Positions 42,721 through 50,869 of a stretch of 50,932 bases of DNA are shown piece by piece. The stretch covers positions 1-50,932 of the forward strand of contig NZ_NHPP01000026.1 of assembly GCF_002838835.1 (NCBI RefSeq), written 5' to 3'. The position numbers and the translations under genes were made by a program. The DNA is from Siphonobacter sp. SORGH_AS_0500 (GTDB taxonomy: Bacteria; Bacteroidota; Bacteroidia; Cytophagales; Spirosomataceae). The stretch's first letter is position 1, and each line of letters begins with the position of its first letter. Below the pieces are notes generated by a model. It did no database searches. It was not told where the DNA came from and was given only the letters and a program-made list of their open reading frames with translations.

Positions 42721-43590
42721 TTATTCCTTCTGGTAAGCCCGGCGGTATTCCACCGGAGTTAATCCCGTAATGCGTTTAAAATGGCGGTTGAAATGCGAGA
42801 AGTTCGCGTAACCGCTTTCGTAACAAACCTGAGCAATGGGTAAATCCCCGGAAATCAGAACTTTGCAGGCCTGGCCAATACGTACCTCCGACAGAAACTG
42901 TGTATACGTTTTTCGAACCCGACTTTTGAAATACCGACAGAACGAATGCGGATTGAGAGCTACCTCCTCCGCAATTTCTTCCAGCGTAATTTTTTGGGCG
43001 AAATGAGTAAACGTGTAATGGTAAATTTTCGCCAGACGCTCAGTATCATTACCATCTACAGGTACGGTATAACCCACACTGGCCAGTGGCGTTAGCTCTT
43101 TCGACAGAGCCAGTATTCGCAGAATGTCCATTAACCCCAGTAATCGGTATAAATCATCCTGCCCCGTAAACTCCAGCATCCGTTTTTGAATCTGTTCTTT
43201 GGTAACACCCGTTACTTTTAAACCATACTGAGCCTTTTGAAATAAGTCCCGCAGGGGTTTGGTTTCGGGTAACTGCGTGAATTCTTTCCCCGCAAAATCT
43301 TCCGCAAAATGAATTGATAAGGAACTACAAAGCTCGGCATTATCGGGATGAAAATAGGCTTCGTCGGATCGCCAGAGGTGGGGCACATTAGACCCCAGCA
43401 GGATTAACTCACCACTTTCAAAAGCCTCCACGTGATCCCCGACAAGCCGCGTACCGGTGCCCTTCTGAACCCAGGTAATTTCAAATTCAGGGTGGTAATG
43501 CCAGCGATTATAGAAGTAGGGTTCTACTACCTGTCGCAGTCCAAATGATGAACTTCCTTCAAAATTAAACCGATGATAAAGGGGCTTCAT
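42721..43590 (-). CDS. AraC family transcriptional regulator with cupin sensor
   Basis: 289 residues. N-terminal cupin (about 15-100, 'WHYHPEFEITWVQKGTGTRLVGDHVEAFESGELILLGSNVPHLW') followed by two helix-turn-helix motifs at the C-terminus ('LEEIAEEVALNPHSFCRYFKSRVRKTYTQFLSEVRI', 'IAQVCYESGYANFSHFNRHFKRITGLTPVEYR'). Probably controls sugar or carbohydrate genes elsewhere. A perfect -7 box lies about 45 bp upstream. Confidence 0.93.
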   Translation of the reverse strand: MKPLYHRFNFEGSSSFGLRQVVEPYFYNRWHYHPEFEITWVQKGTGTRLVGDHVEAFESGELILLGSNVPHLWRSDEAYFHPDNAELCSSLSIHFAEDFAGKEFTQLPETKPLRDLFQKAQYGLKVTGVTKEQIQKRMLEFTGQDDLYRLLGLMDILRILALSKELTPLASVGYTVPVDGNDTERLAKIYHYTFTHFAQKITLEEIAEEVALNPHSFCRYFKSRVRKTYTQFLSEVRIGQACKVLISGDLPIAQVCYESGYANFSHFNRHFKRITGLTPVEYRRAYQKE

Positions 43591-43634
43591 GATGCGTAGT
43601 TTTCAAACCTTCCCTGACAATTACGAAAATTATG

Positions 43635-43642
43635 CAAATATA
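43635..43642 (-). promoter_or_regulatory. Bacteroidota -7 promoter box for the AraC regulator
   Basis: Minus strand reads TATATTTG, an exact TAnnTTTG, giving a leader of about 40 nt. A -33 TTG (CTTG, 43657-43660 on the minus strand) is present but too close. Confidence 0.45.
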
Positions 43643-43734
43643 GTATCAATTAAAGACAAGCTCTGGTAAGTTTTGTATGCATGGATTGCCCAATTTTGTT
43701 AGGTTAAACGAGCTTTCTAACCTGATTCAGTACC

Positions 43735-44319
43735 GTGTCCACTTGTTCTGACCAAATTTTATGGAATGCCTTACTGGACGGCGACGCCGATGCCTGGGGT
43801 ATTTTATACAGTCGACATTACCGACCCCTGCGTTCCTGGGCCCTTAGACGCTTTGCGGATGCAGATATGATTGAAGATGCCATTCAGGATTTATTTCTCT
43901 GGATCTGGCAGCATCGGCAAAATCTGAATCGAAATGCTCCCTTAACCCCTTACCTGAAATTCTCGCTTCGGAATCAGATTCTGAAACTTTTGCCCGCCCA
44001 CCATATTTCCCTGAATCAGGAAATGGAAGGGATCGACTTACCCGTGGAAGATTGTCCGGAAAGTCGTATGATCGAAAAGGAAGTAGATTTTTCCTGGCAA
44101 AGCTTCGCTACTCAATCCCTAAACACCTTACCCCGCCGCAAACGGCAGGTGATGGAATTACGGTATAGGGACGGGCGATCCATCGAGGAAATTTCGGAAC
44201 ATACCGGGCTTCAATACCAGTCGGTAGTTAATGCCGTTCAGCTTTCGGTTACGCATCTGCGAAATCAGGCGATTCTGGCGGGCTATAATTATCAGGTATT
44301 TCGACGAAAATCCCGTTAA
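43735..44319 (+). CDS. RNA polymerase ECF-type sigma factor (GTG start)
   Basis: 194 residues. Sigma region 2 ('LYSRHYRPLRSWALRRFADADMIEDAIQDLFLWIWQHRQNL', about 24-64) and region 4 ('LNTLPRRKRQVMELRYRDGRSIEEISEHTGLQYQSVVNAV', about 128-167) are clear. The GTG at 43735 is the only in-frame start; ATG 43761 is out of frame. In Bacteroidota such factors usually sit with a FecR anti-sigma and SusCD genes; here only a DoxX-like gene follows, so what controls it is unclear. Confidence 0.9.
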   Translation: MSTCSDQILWNALLDGDADAWGILYSRHYRPLRSWALRRFADADMIEDAIQDLFLWIWQHRQNLNRNAPLTPYLKFSLRNQILKLLPAHHISLNQEMEGIDLPVEDCPESRMIEKEVDFSWQSFATQSLNTLPRRKRQVMELRYRDGRSIEEISEHTGLQYQSVVNAVQLSVTHLRNQAILAGYNYQVFRRKSR

Positions 44320-44368
44320 TCCGCAAACAAACTTCCGGGCTAAAGACTTTATTCATAAAAATCTGACC

Positions 44369-44713
44369 ATGAGTCTTTATCTAATATCTCTGGTTTACGT
44401 TGTGGCCGGGATTCTGCATTTTATCCGTCCGGAAACGTACGTTCGCATCATGCCACCCTACATTCCGGCTCCCCTGACGATGGTTTATCTCAGTGGAATT
44501 GCTGAAATAATCCTGGGCTTTGCCGTATTGATTCCCTCCGTCAGAGCCTGGGCGGCCTGGGGCATTATTCTGCTGCTGATTGCTGTTTTTCCCGCAAACT
44601 GGTACATGGCCATTTCCGATAAGTTTTCCCACATTCCCTCCTGGATTTTATGGGCACGACTCCCGCTTCAGCTCGTGCTGATTTACTGGGCCTATACCTT
44701 CACTAAAAAATAA
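44369..44713 (+). CDS. DoxX-like small membrane protein
   Basis: 114 residues from ATG 44369 (the open frame continues upstream into the sigma gene, but family length and membrane start favour this ATG). Four transmembrane helices; 'LVYVVAGILHFIRPETYVRIMPPYIPAP' and 'SGIAEIILGFAVLIP' are typical of the DoxX-like family found beside redox enzymes and sigma factors. Role unknown; lies 49 bp after the sigma gene and may be co-transcribed. Confidence 0.85.
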   Translation: MSLYLISLVYVVAGILHFIRPETYVRIMPPYIPAPLTMVYLSGIAEIILGFAVLIPSVRAWAAWGIILLLIAVFPANWYMAISDKFSHIPSWILWARLPLQLVLIYWAYTFTKK

Positions 44714-44741
44714 ACGCAGACAGGTCTGGCCCATCTGCGTT
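44713..44741 (-). terminator. Intrinsic terminator, mainly for the aldo/keto reductase
   Basis: AACGCAGA / TCTGCGTT arms; on the minus strand a T run (TATTTTTTAG) follows. It lies between the convergent DoxX-like and reductase genes and may stop both. Confidence 0.75.
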
Positions 44742-44761
44742 CATGAAGATTCGAGAGTTAC

Positions 44762-45715
44762 CTATTGCCAGTTACTCGCCTGATCTAATTTTTCAATCGC
44801 TTCTGTACTCAACGAGATACTTACGGCTTCTTTAAACGAATTCAACTGATTATCACTGGTAGCACTGGCAATCGGAGCCGCCACGGATGGACGAGCGATA
44901 AGCCAGGCCAGCGAAATGGCCGCCGGACTTACGTTGTATTCCTTCGCCAGTTCATCCAGCACGCTTAATACAGTTAAACCCTGTTCGTTCAGGTATTTCT
45001 TTACCCCCTGCCCCCGCTGACTTTTATTTAAATCGGCTTCGGAGCGATATTTTCCGGTCAGAAAACCACTCGCCAGAGCGTAATAGTTAATCGTGCTGAG
45101 CTGATGTTCCAGAACAATCGGCTCGTAGGCTTTTTCGTATTCTTCCCGCTCCAGCAGATTATAATGCGGCTGTAGAGTTTCGTAACGCGGGTAACCGTAT
45201 TTCTTGCTCGCTTCCAGCGAAGCTTTCAGCCGTTCAGGACTCATATTAGACGTACCAATGATCCGTACTTTCCCCTCACGTACCAACTGATCGTAAGCTT
45301 CCAGTGTTTCCTCCACAGGCGTTGCTTCGTTGTCATAATGGGTCTGATATAAATCAATATAATCGGTTTGCAAACGACGAAGTGAATCTTCTACCCCTTT
45401 CAGGATATACGCTTTACTGACATCCGGCTGGCCTTTACCGTTATCGGCTCCGATCTTAGTGGCAATAACCAGCTTGTCGCGATTGCCCCTAGCCTGCTGC
45501 CATTTTCCAATAATCGTTTCCGATTCTCCGCCAATATTACCCGGTACCCAGCGGGAATACACGTCTGCCGTGTCAATGCAATTAAATCCAGCAGCCACAA
45601 AAGCATCCAGCAATTGAAAAGATTTCGCTTCGTCAATTGTCCAGCCAAACACGTTACCCCCAAAAATCAGGGGTGCAATTTCCACCTCCGATTTCCCTAA
45701 TTGTCTCTTTTGCAT
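44762..45715 (-). CDS. Aldo/keto reductase
   Basis: 317 residues, NADP-dependent AKR of the YajO/Tas-like group. Catalytic Asp/Tyr ('CIDTADVYSRW'), Lys ('VIATKIGADN'), His ('YQTHYDN') are in place, and 'SPAAISLAWLIARPSVAAPIASATS' is the cofactor segment. Substrate unknown. Single gene with a terminator; upstream lies the A/B repeat island. Confidence 0.92.
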   Translation of the reverse strand: MQKRQLGKSEVEIAPLIFGGNVFGWTIDEAKSFQLLDAFVAAGFNCIDTADVYSRWVPGNIGGESETIIGKWQQARGNRDKLVIATKIGADNGKGQPDVSKAYILKGVEDSLRRLQTDYIDLYQTHYDNEATPVEETLEAYDQLVREGKVRIIGTSNMSPERLKASLEASKKYGYPRYETLQPHYNLLEREEYEKAYEPIVLEHQLSTINYYALASGFLTGKYRSEADLNKSQRGQGVKKYLNEQGLTVLSVLDELAKEYNVSPAAISLAWLIARPSVAAPIASATSDNQLNSFKEAVSISLSTEAIEKLDQASNWQ

Positions 45716-45825
45716 AGGTTTTCAAGTTTACAAAATAGAATACACTGAAAAATCAATTCCAGCCCGGAATGAACCAAGCCTATTTAGAAACGATGAAAAA
45801 GGAAATTTCCGTTCATTATAAATGT

Positions 45826-46070
45826 GGTAGAGACACGACTTTATCGTGTCTGGCTTCCCCACCATGGCTGGTGTCGCACCAGTCGTTTGTACGCAAACCG
45901 TGGTTGGTGAGACACCAACCACGGCGTAAAGTTTTGAAATGGTATAGACACGGCTTTATCGTGTCTGGCTCTCCTCGCCATGGCTGGTGTCTCACCAGCC
46001 ATTTGCACGCAAATCGTGGTTGGTGAGACACCAACCATAGTGTATGACTAGTAGTAAAACCGTCTCTACC
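45826..46070 (+). repeat. Tandem A-B-A-B repeat island
   Basis: Family A (45826-45854), family B (45857-45926), family A (45941-45970), family B (45974-46042) and a final GTCTCTACC (46061-46069) stand in direct order with a period of about 115 bp. The A units read GACACGACTTTATCGTGTC: both arms carry the G-to-A/C-to-T change, so the hairpin is kept. B units have GGCTGGTG/CACCAGCC and GGTTGGTG/CACCAACC hairpins and degraded outer arms. It fills the 417-bp gap before the D-threonine-aldolase-like gene end; no gene seen. Confidence 0.75.
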
Positions 46071-46081
46071 TTGTAAAAAAC

Positions 46082-46113
46082 AAAGGTTCGGCCCATTGCG
46101 GAGTCGAACCTTT
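46082..46113 (-). terminator. Intrinsic terminator of the D-threonine-aldolase-like gene
   Basis: AAAGGTTCG / CGAACCTTT arms, loop of 14 nt, followed on the minus strand by a T run (46075-46081). About 20 bp past the stop. Confidence 0.85.
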
Positions 46114-46132
46114 TGAACCTTACTATCTACTA

Positions 46133-47218
46133 TTAAACCGTAATTTTTCGTTTTCTTGACAGGATATTCCATTCGTCAACGACCTGCCCATCTTCCACCA
46201 CAGTGGCGGTTTCGTGTAGAGCAACGGTTGGGCAAACGTGGTAAGGAATGGCATATAATACGTCGCCTACCTGAAGTGATTCCCAACTGGATACTTTTAA
46301 AACCCCATGCTCTTCGCTTTGGCCGGTTAATTCATAATCCACCAGATTGAGGAATTTTACCCGACGGTCCACCGGATTCTCGGCAGCTACGGCTTTGTGC
46401 CCTAAATCAATGGTAATGATGCCTTCGGTTGGCTTAGAGACGACCCGGGTAAGAAGCACGGCAGCCCATTCGAACGGCTGTTCTTCCAGTAAATCGTCAT
46501 ACCCCCAATCCCAAAGCAAACAAGTCCCCGGGCTCAGGTAGTTACCTTCCCGCAATGCATGAACCGTAAACGAAGGTGTACCTCCGGTAATAACCATCCA
46601 GTCTTCCCGAATTTCAACCGCTGTAATTACCCGTTCATACGCTTCATTGACTTCTACTTTACGTTCTTCAAAGTCTGGATTACGGAGGTGTCCGTCGTAG
46701 ATGTGGAGTCCTTTCAGCTCCAGGTTTGCCAACGATTCAATGTGTTCCACCAACGCAGGTAAGTCCTCTACTTCAGCTCCCGTACGGTTCATTCCATTAT
46801 TAACATCAATGAAAAGCGATGCCTTTTGATGTTCAAAAAACGTATGAATCGTATCTGCTGCGGCGATGTTATCTACCAACGCAGAAAACTGCGTTTCGGG
46901 ATATTTCTGCATTAACTCGTAAAAACGAGCGATGTTGGGACCCACCAGCGGATAGGCCAGTAACACCCAGGGAGCACCTGCCAAAGCTGCCATTTCGGCT
47001 TCGGCCAGGGTGGATACTTTGAATTTAGTAATCCCTACTTCCAGTTGCATTTTCAGCACCTCAACCGTTTTGTGGGTTTTGGTATGGGGTACCAGTCGCT
47101 CGGGACTTCCCGCGATGGCCACCATAATGGCAATGTTTCTACGAATCCGGTCGCGATAAAACACGATTCCGGGTGACGCTACAGCGTCGGGATTTTGCAG
47201 GGAAAACCAATCTTCCAT
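46133..47218 (-). CDS. D-threonine aldolase / D-serine dehydratase-like PLP enzyme
   Basis: 361 residues, fold-type III PLP enzyme. The Schiff-base lysine is K47 in 'VPHTKTHK', the family signature; PLP phosphate and metal positions include 'GGTPSF' and 'YAIPYHVCPTV' (His and Cys metal ligands near the C-terminus). It should split D-3-hydroxy amino acids into glycine and an aldehyde, or dehydrate D-serine. It lies downstream of the GntP gene on the same strand (203-bp gap), so the permease may import the substrate or product. Confidence 0.88.
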   Translation of the reverse strand: MEDWFSLQNPDAVASPGIVFYRDRIRRNIAIMVAIAGSPERLVPHTKTHKTVEVLKMQLEVGITKFKVSTLAEAEMAALAGAPWVLLAYPLVGPNIARFYELMQKYPETQFSALVDNIAAADTIHTFFEHQKASLFIDVNNGMNRTGAEVEDLPALVEHIESLANLELKGLHIYDGHLRNPDFEERKVEVNEAYERVITAVEIREDWMVITGGTPSFTVHALREGNYLSPGTCLLWDWGYDDLLEEQPFEWAAVLLTRVVSKPTEGIITIDLGHKAVAAENPVDRRVKFLNLVDYELTGQSEEHGVLKVSSWESLQVGDVLYAIPYHVCPTVALHETATVVEDGQVVDEWNILSRKRKITV

Positions 47219-47421
47219 GAATGATATGGGAATAATGAAACGGCCGCCAAAGCGGTTTGGAGTTAATTAACCCCGCCTCTTATTTTGATGAATGACTAAC
47301 TAAGCAGTTGATCGTTTTTAGCGGCCGCCGCTTCGGTTGTTAGTTAATAGACTATTAATCAATATTTTACAACTACAAAAAGATACTATCAAATAATTAC
47401 AAGAGCTTATTAAGCAACCAC

Positions 47422-48729
47422 TTAAATAAAGGCGTCCAGAATTAATACGCCGAAAAGACCAATAATGGATACCAGGGTCTCCATGACCGTCCAGGTTTTA
47501 AGCGTTTCTTTAATACTAAGATTAAAATACTCTTTATATAACCAGAAACCGCCGTCATTGAAATGCGAACACATCAAACTCCCCGCTCCGATGGATAATA
47601 CCATTAACTCTGGCGAAACATCGGGACGAGCCACTAATATCGGAGCAACTAAACCCACGGCGGTTAGTCCGGCGACAGTCGCTGAACCCACGCAGATACG
47701 AATCAGTCCGGCAATGAGCCAGCCCAATACCAGCGGGGAAATGGGCAACATTCGCAATTGCTCTCCAAGGTAGGTACTAATTCCGGCGGCCTGCATGATT
47801 TCCTTCAAAGCCGAAGCTCCGGCAACGACCAGAAGAATAACCGAACAGCCTTTAAAAGCCTCTTCCAACTGACCCGTTACCTGCTTCATGCTTTTGCCGC
47901 GAGCGATACCCAGGGCATACATGGCAACCAATACCGAAAGAAACATGCCAAAATAAGGCTCGCTGATGAGCTGAATGGCTGGATTGGGTGGTAAATAAGG
48001 CCGAAAGATCGTAGTTAAGGCCAGCAGAATGACGGGTAATAAGGCCGTAAACAAACTAATGCCCAAACCGGGTAACTCTTCGGCTGACATCTTTTTTACG
48101 GAAAGCAAATCGGGATCCAGTACCGGATTATATTTTTTTAAGGTTCGTCCGAAAATAGGGCCAGCAATGGCAATGGCTGGAATAGCGATTGCTATTCCGT
48201 ATAATAGCACCTTTCCTAAATCAGCATTAAACCGACCCGCAATGGCCGCTGGCGAAGGATGCGGTGGCAAATACCCGTGAGCCACTGACAGGGCCGATAA
48301 CATGGGAATTCCAACGGTTAGAATGGGAACCCGAGCCGAAACCGAAACGGCCACGATCAGCGGGAAAACGATGACGAAACCGGCATTATAGAAGAGCGGA
48401 ATACCAATGACAAAACCTGCCAGAGCCATGCCCCAGGGTAGGTTTTTCTTTCCGAAAATCTGAACAATGGCATCCGTAATTCGCTGAGCAGCCCCGCTTT
48501 CGGCCACCAGTTTTCCCAGCATGGCTCCGAAGCCAACGATTAACACCAGATCACCCAACGTGTCGCCAATGCCTTTTTTAATGGCCTGGCCCACAGCGGC
48601 CACTTCCATACCACTCGCCAGACCGAGGCCGATACAAATGATGAGAAAGGACAGGAAGGTGTCCAGCCGAACATAGGCGATAAAAAAAATGAGTAACGCA
48701 ATGGCCAGAAAGGTCAGGATAAGAGGCAT
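47422..48729 (-). CDS. gntP: GntP family gluconate/hydroxy-acid:H+ symporter
   Basis: 435 residues with about 12 transmembrane helices. 'MLSALSVAHGYLPPHPSPAAIAGRFNADLGKVLLYG' carries the GntP PPHPxPxAIA signature; 'FNDGGFWLYKEYF' is another typical patch. Proton-driven uptake of gluconate, ketogluconate, D-serine or related hydroxy acids. The paired D-threonine-aldolase-like gene makes a D-hydroxy amino acid possible; the KDG pathway at 1.8-4.7 kb could use sugar acids. Confidence 0.9.
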   Translation of the reverse strand: MPLILTFLAIALLIFFIAYVRLDTFLSFLIICIGLGLASGMEVAAVGQAIKKGIGDTLGDLVLIVGFGAMLGKLVAESGAAQRITDAIVQIFGKKNLPWGMALAGFVIGIPLFYNAGFVIVFPLIVAVSVSARVPILTVGIPMLSALSVAHGYLPPHPSPAAIAGRFNADLGKVLLYGIAIAIPAIAIAGPIFGRTLKKYNPVLDPDLLSVKKMSAEELPGLGISLFTALLPVILLALTTIFRPYLPPNPAIQLISEPYFGMFLSVLVAMYALGIARGKSMKQVTGQLEEAFKGCSVILLVVAGASALKEIMQAAGISTYLGEQLRMLPISPLVLGWLIAGLIRICVGSATVAGLTAVGLVAPILVARPDVSPELMVLSIGAGSLMCSHFNDGGFWLYKEYFNLSIKETLKTWTVMETLVSIIGLFGVLILDAFI

Positions 48730-48833
48730 TTGATCAATAGCTAGAGGTTTAAGTCTTTCAAAGAAAAGAATTTTTTAATCGAAATTTCTCTTGAATGCTT
48801 TAGATTGAAGGCAGGTTTTGTTAGTTAATCTAA

Positions 48834-48952
48834 TGTTTGGAGTTTAGAGTTGGGAGTTTAGGGTTAAAGCTTGGCTATCCAAACCCTTTACTTTTGTGAA
48901 AAGATCGATTCATTCTGTTCACGCATAACTCTAAACCCAAAACTCAAAACAT
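48834..48952. repeat. Family E inverted repeat (TTTGGAGTTT type)
   Basis: TGTTTGGAGTTTAGAGTTGG (48834-48853 and on) is mirrored by ACTCTAAACCCAAAACTC (48928-48945), about 60 bp apart, as at 2449-2625. It straddles the divergent promoter region of gntP and the M3 peptidase; the -7 box for the peptidase lies between the arms. Confidence 0.55.
48889..48896 (+). promoter_or_regulatory. Bacteroidota -7 promoter box for the M3 peptidase
   Basis: TACTTTTG matches TAnnTTTG exactly, about 60 bp before the ATG. A TTG (48871-48873) lies upstream but at only about 15 bp spacing. Confidence 0.45.
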
Positions 48953-48958
48953 ATTTCC

Positions 48959-50674
48959 ATGATCGAGTCACTGCCTCAGCGAGAGAGGGCTTTTTTGCCT
49001 GCTGCTTATGAATTAACCGACTGGACGAGCGTTCAGCCTTATTTTGATGAACTGAAAGATCGCATCGTCCTGAATGCCGACGAATTACGAACCTGGTTTC
49101 AGGATCGTTCGGAACTGGAAAGTTACCTTTCCGAAAATTTCGCCTGGCGATACATCCGTATGACGACTGATACGAGTAATGAAGCGTACGTCTCGGCCTT
49201 CCATGAGTTTAACGAAAATATTCAACCGCACTGGGCTGAAATTTCCAATGTTTTGGATCAGAAAGCCCTTGCGAGTCCTTACGTAGATGAACTGAAAGAC
49301 GAAGGATATTTCATTACCCTTCGGGCCATGCGTCGGCAAATTGAAATTTTCCGAACGGAAAACGTGCCCCTTTTCACCCAGATTCAGCAATTACAAAGTC
49401 AGTACGGAAATATTGCCGGAGCCATGACGGTTACCCTGAACGGGGAAGAAATGACGCTTCAGAAGGCAGGCGATTTTCTGATGCAACCTGATCGGGCCGT
49501 ACGAGAAGAAGCCTGGAAAACTATTTGGGAACGTCGTTATCAGGATCACGAAGCCCTGGACGACTTACTCAATCAGCTTCGTGACCTTCGGCATCAGGTA
49601 GCTCAGAATGCAGGCTTTGCCAACTTCCGGGATTACATGTTTGCCGCGATGGGTCGCTTTGATTATACCGTGGAAGATTGCTTCAACTTTCACGATGCCA
49701 TTGCTCAGACGGTAGTTCCGGTGTTGAACGAACTTTCAGCGGAACGCAAACAAGCTTTACAAACGGCTGACTTGCGTCCCTGGGACAAGCTGGTAGATCC
49801 AACCGGGCAGGCTCCACTCAAACCCTTCGCGGGCGGGGAAGATTTATTAACCAAGACCATTGAAGTTTTTGACCGACTTGATCCTGAATTGGGCAGTTAC
49901 CTGCGGGTGATGCGAACGATGGGCCGCTTTGATCTGGAATCCCGCAAGGGTAAGGCTCCGGGCGGGTATAACTATCCGCTGGAAGAATCAGGGGTGCCGT
50001 TTATTTTCATGAATGCCACTTCTAACCTGCGGGATATGGTGACAATTCTGCACGAAGGGGGCCATGCCGTTCATAGCATTGTTACCCGGGACTTAGCCCT
50101 GAATAGCTTCCGTAATGTGCCCAGCGAAGTAGCCGAGCTGGCTTCCATGAGCATGGAGTTAATTACGATGGATCACTGGGATATCTTTTTCCCGAATCCT
50201 GAAGACTTACGTCGGGCGAAGCTGGAGCATCTGGAAGATATCATTGAGACCCTACCCTGGGTAGCTACCGTTGATGCCTTTCAGCACTGGCTCTACGAAA
50301 ATCCTACGCATTCCATAGACGAACGCAATGAGGCCTGGTTACAAATCTTTGGTCGATTCAGCGATACCATTACCGACTGGAGCGGACTGGAGCGTTTCAA
50401 AGCGTATCAGTGGCAACGGCAATTGCACATTTACGAAGTGCCTTTTTATTACATTGAATACGGCATTGCTCAGTTAGGAGCCATCGGCGTTTGGAAGAAC
50501 TATAAGGAAGATCCGAAAAAAGGGTTGGAAGGTTACCTGAATGCTCTAAAACTGGGGTATACCCGCCCGATGGGAGAGATTTACGCAGCGGCAAATATTC
50601 CTTTTGATTTCTCGAAAGAACACATCGCCAGTTTGATGAATTTTGTGAGAACGGAGATTGAAAAGCTGAAATAG
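48959..50674 (+). CDS. M3 family oligoendopeptidase (PepF type)
   Basis: 571 residues, cytosolic zinc metallopeptidase. The catalytic HExxH-type motif appears as 'HEGGHAVH' (H365, E366, H369), with the distal Glu in 'VPSEVAELASMSMEL' about 28 residues on, as in M3. The length fits M3 oligoendopeptidases (about 560-600). It cleaves short peptides. It starts at ATG 48959, just past the family E arm; no operon partner within the window. Confidence 0.93.
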   Translation: MIESLPQRERAFLPAAYELTDWTSVQPYFDELKDRIVLNADELRTWFQDRSELESYLSENFAWRYIRMTTDTSNEAYVSAFHEFNENIQPHWAEISNVLDQKALASPYVDELKDEGYFITLRAMRRQIEIFRTENVPLFTQIQQLQSQYGNIAGAMTVTLNGEEMTLQKAGDFLMQPDRAVREEAWKTIWERRYQDHEALDDLLNQLRDLRHQVAQNAGFANFRDYMFAAMGRFDYTVEDCFNFHDAIAQTVVPVLNELSAERKQALQTADLRPWDKLVDPTGQAPLKPFAGGEDLLTKTIEVFDRLDPELGSYLRVMRTMGRFDLESRKGKAPGGYNYPLEESGVPFIFMNATSNLRDMVTILHEGGHAVHSIVTRDLALNSFRNVPSEVAELASMSMELITMDHWDIFFPNPEDLRRAKLEHLEDIIETLPWVATVDAFQHWLYENPTHSIDERNEAWLQIFGRFSDTITDWSGLERFKAYQWQRQLHIYEVPFYYIEYGIAQLGAIGVWKNYKEDPKKGLEGYLNALKLGYTRPMGEIYAAANIPFDFSKEHIASLMNFVRTEIEKLK

Positions 50675-50704
50675 TTTTCGGGGTCTTTTTACGGTTTTCC
50701 GTTA

Positions 50705-50742
50705 TATAGAAGCTACTGTACTTCGATACGGTAGCTTCTATA
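50705..50742. terminator. Hairpin past the M3 peptidase gene
   Basis: TATAGAAGCTAC and GTAGCTTCTATA form a perfect 12-bp inverted repeat with a 14-nt loop, 30 bp past the stop. No T run follows on either strand, so termination would be weak; it may instead protect the mRNA end. Confidence 0.5.
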
Positions 50743-50869
50743 ACCCAAGAGGGGTTAAATATGAATAGCCCCAAGCTAAAATTTATGCCGGAATGGATAT
50801 ATAATGGGTATCGCATTTTTCCCCGGATTATCATCCGGGGCTATCCATATTGAACCCCTCCGGGGTTAT
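50743..50869. repeat. Family D pair in inverted order
   Basis: AACCCAAGAGGGGTTAAAT followed by ATGAATAGCCCC (50743-50772) faces CCCCGGATTATCATCCGGGG with CTATCCATATTGAACCCC and TCCGGGGTT (50821-50867). The hairpins CCCCGGATTATCATCCGGGG and AACCCCTCCGGGGTT match those at 6.7-6.95 kb. Bases 50870-50932 show nothing more. Confidence 0.7.

Noticed and set aside
45769..46172. Several overlapping open frames on both strands
   Set aside because: All are translations of the A-B-A-B island with periodic sequence; none looks like a protein.
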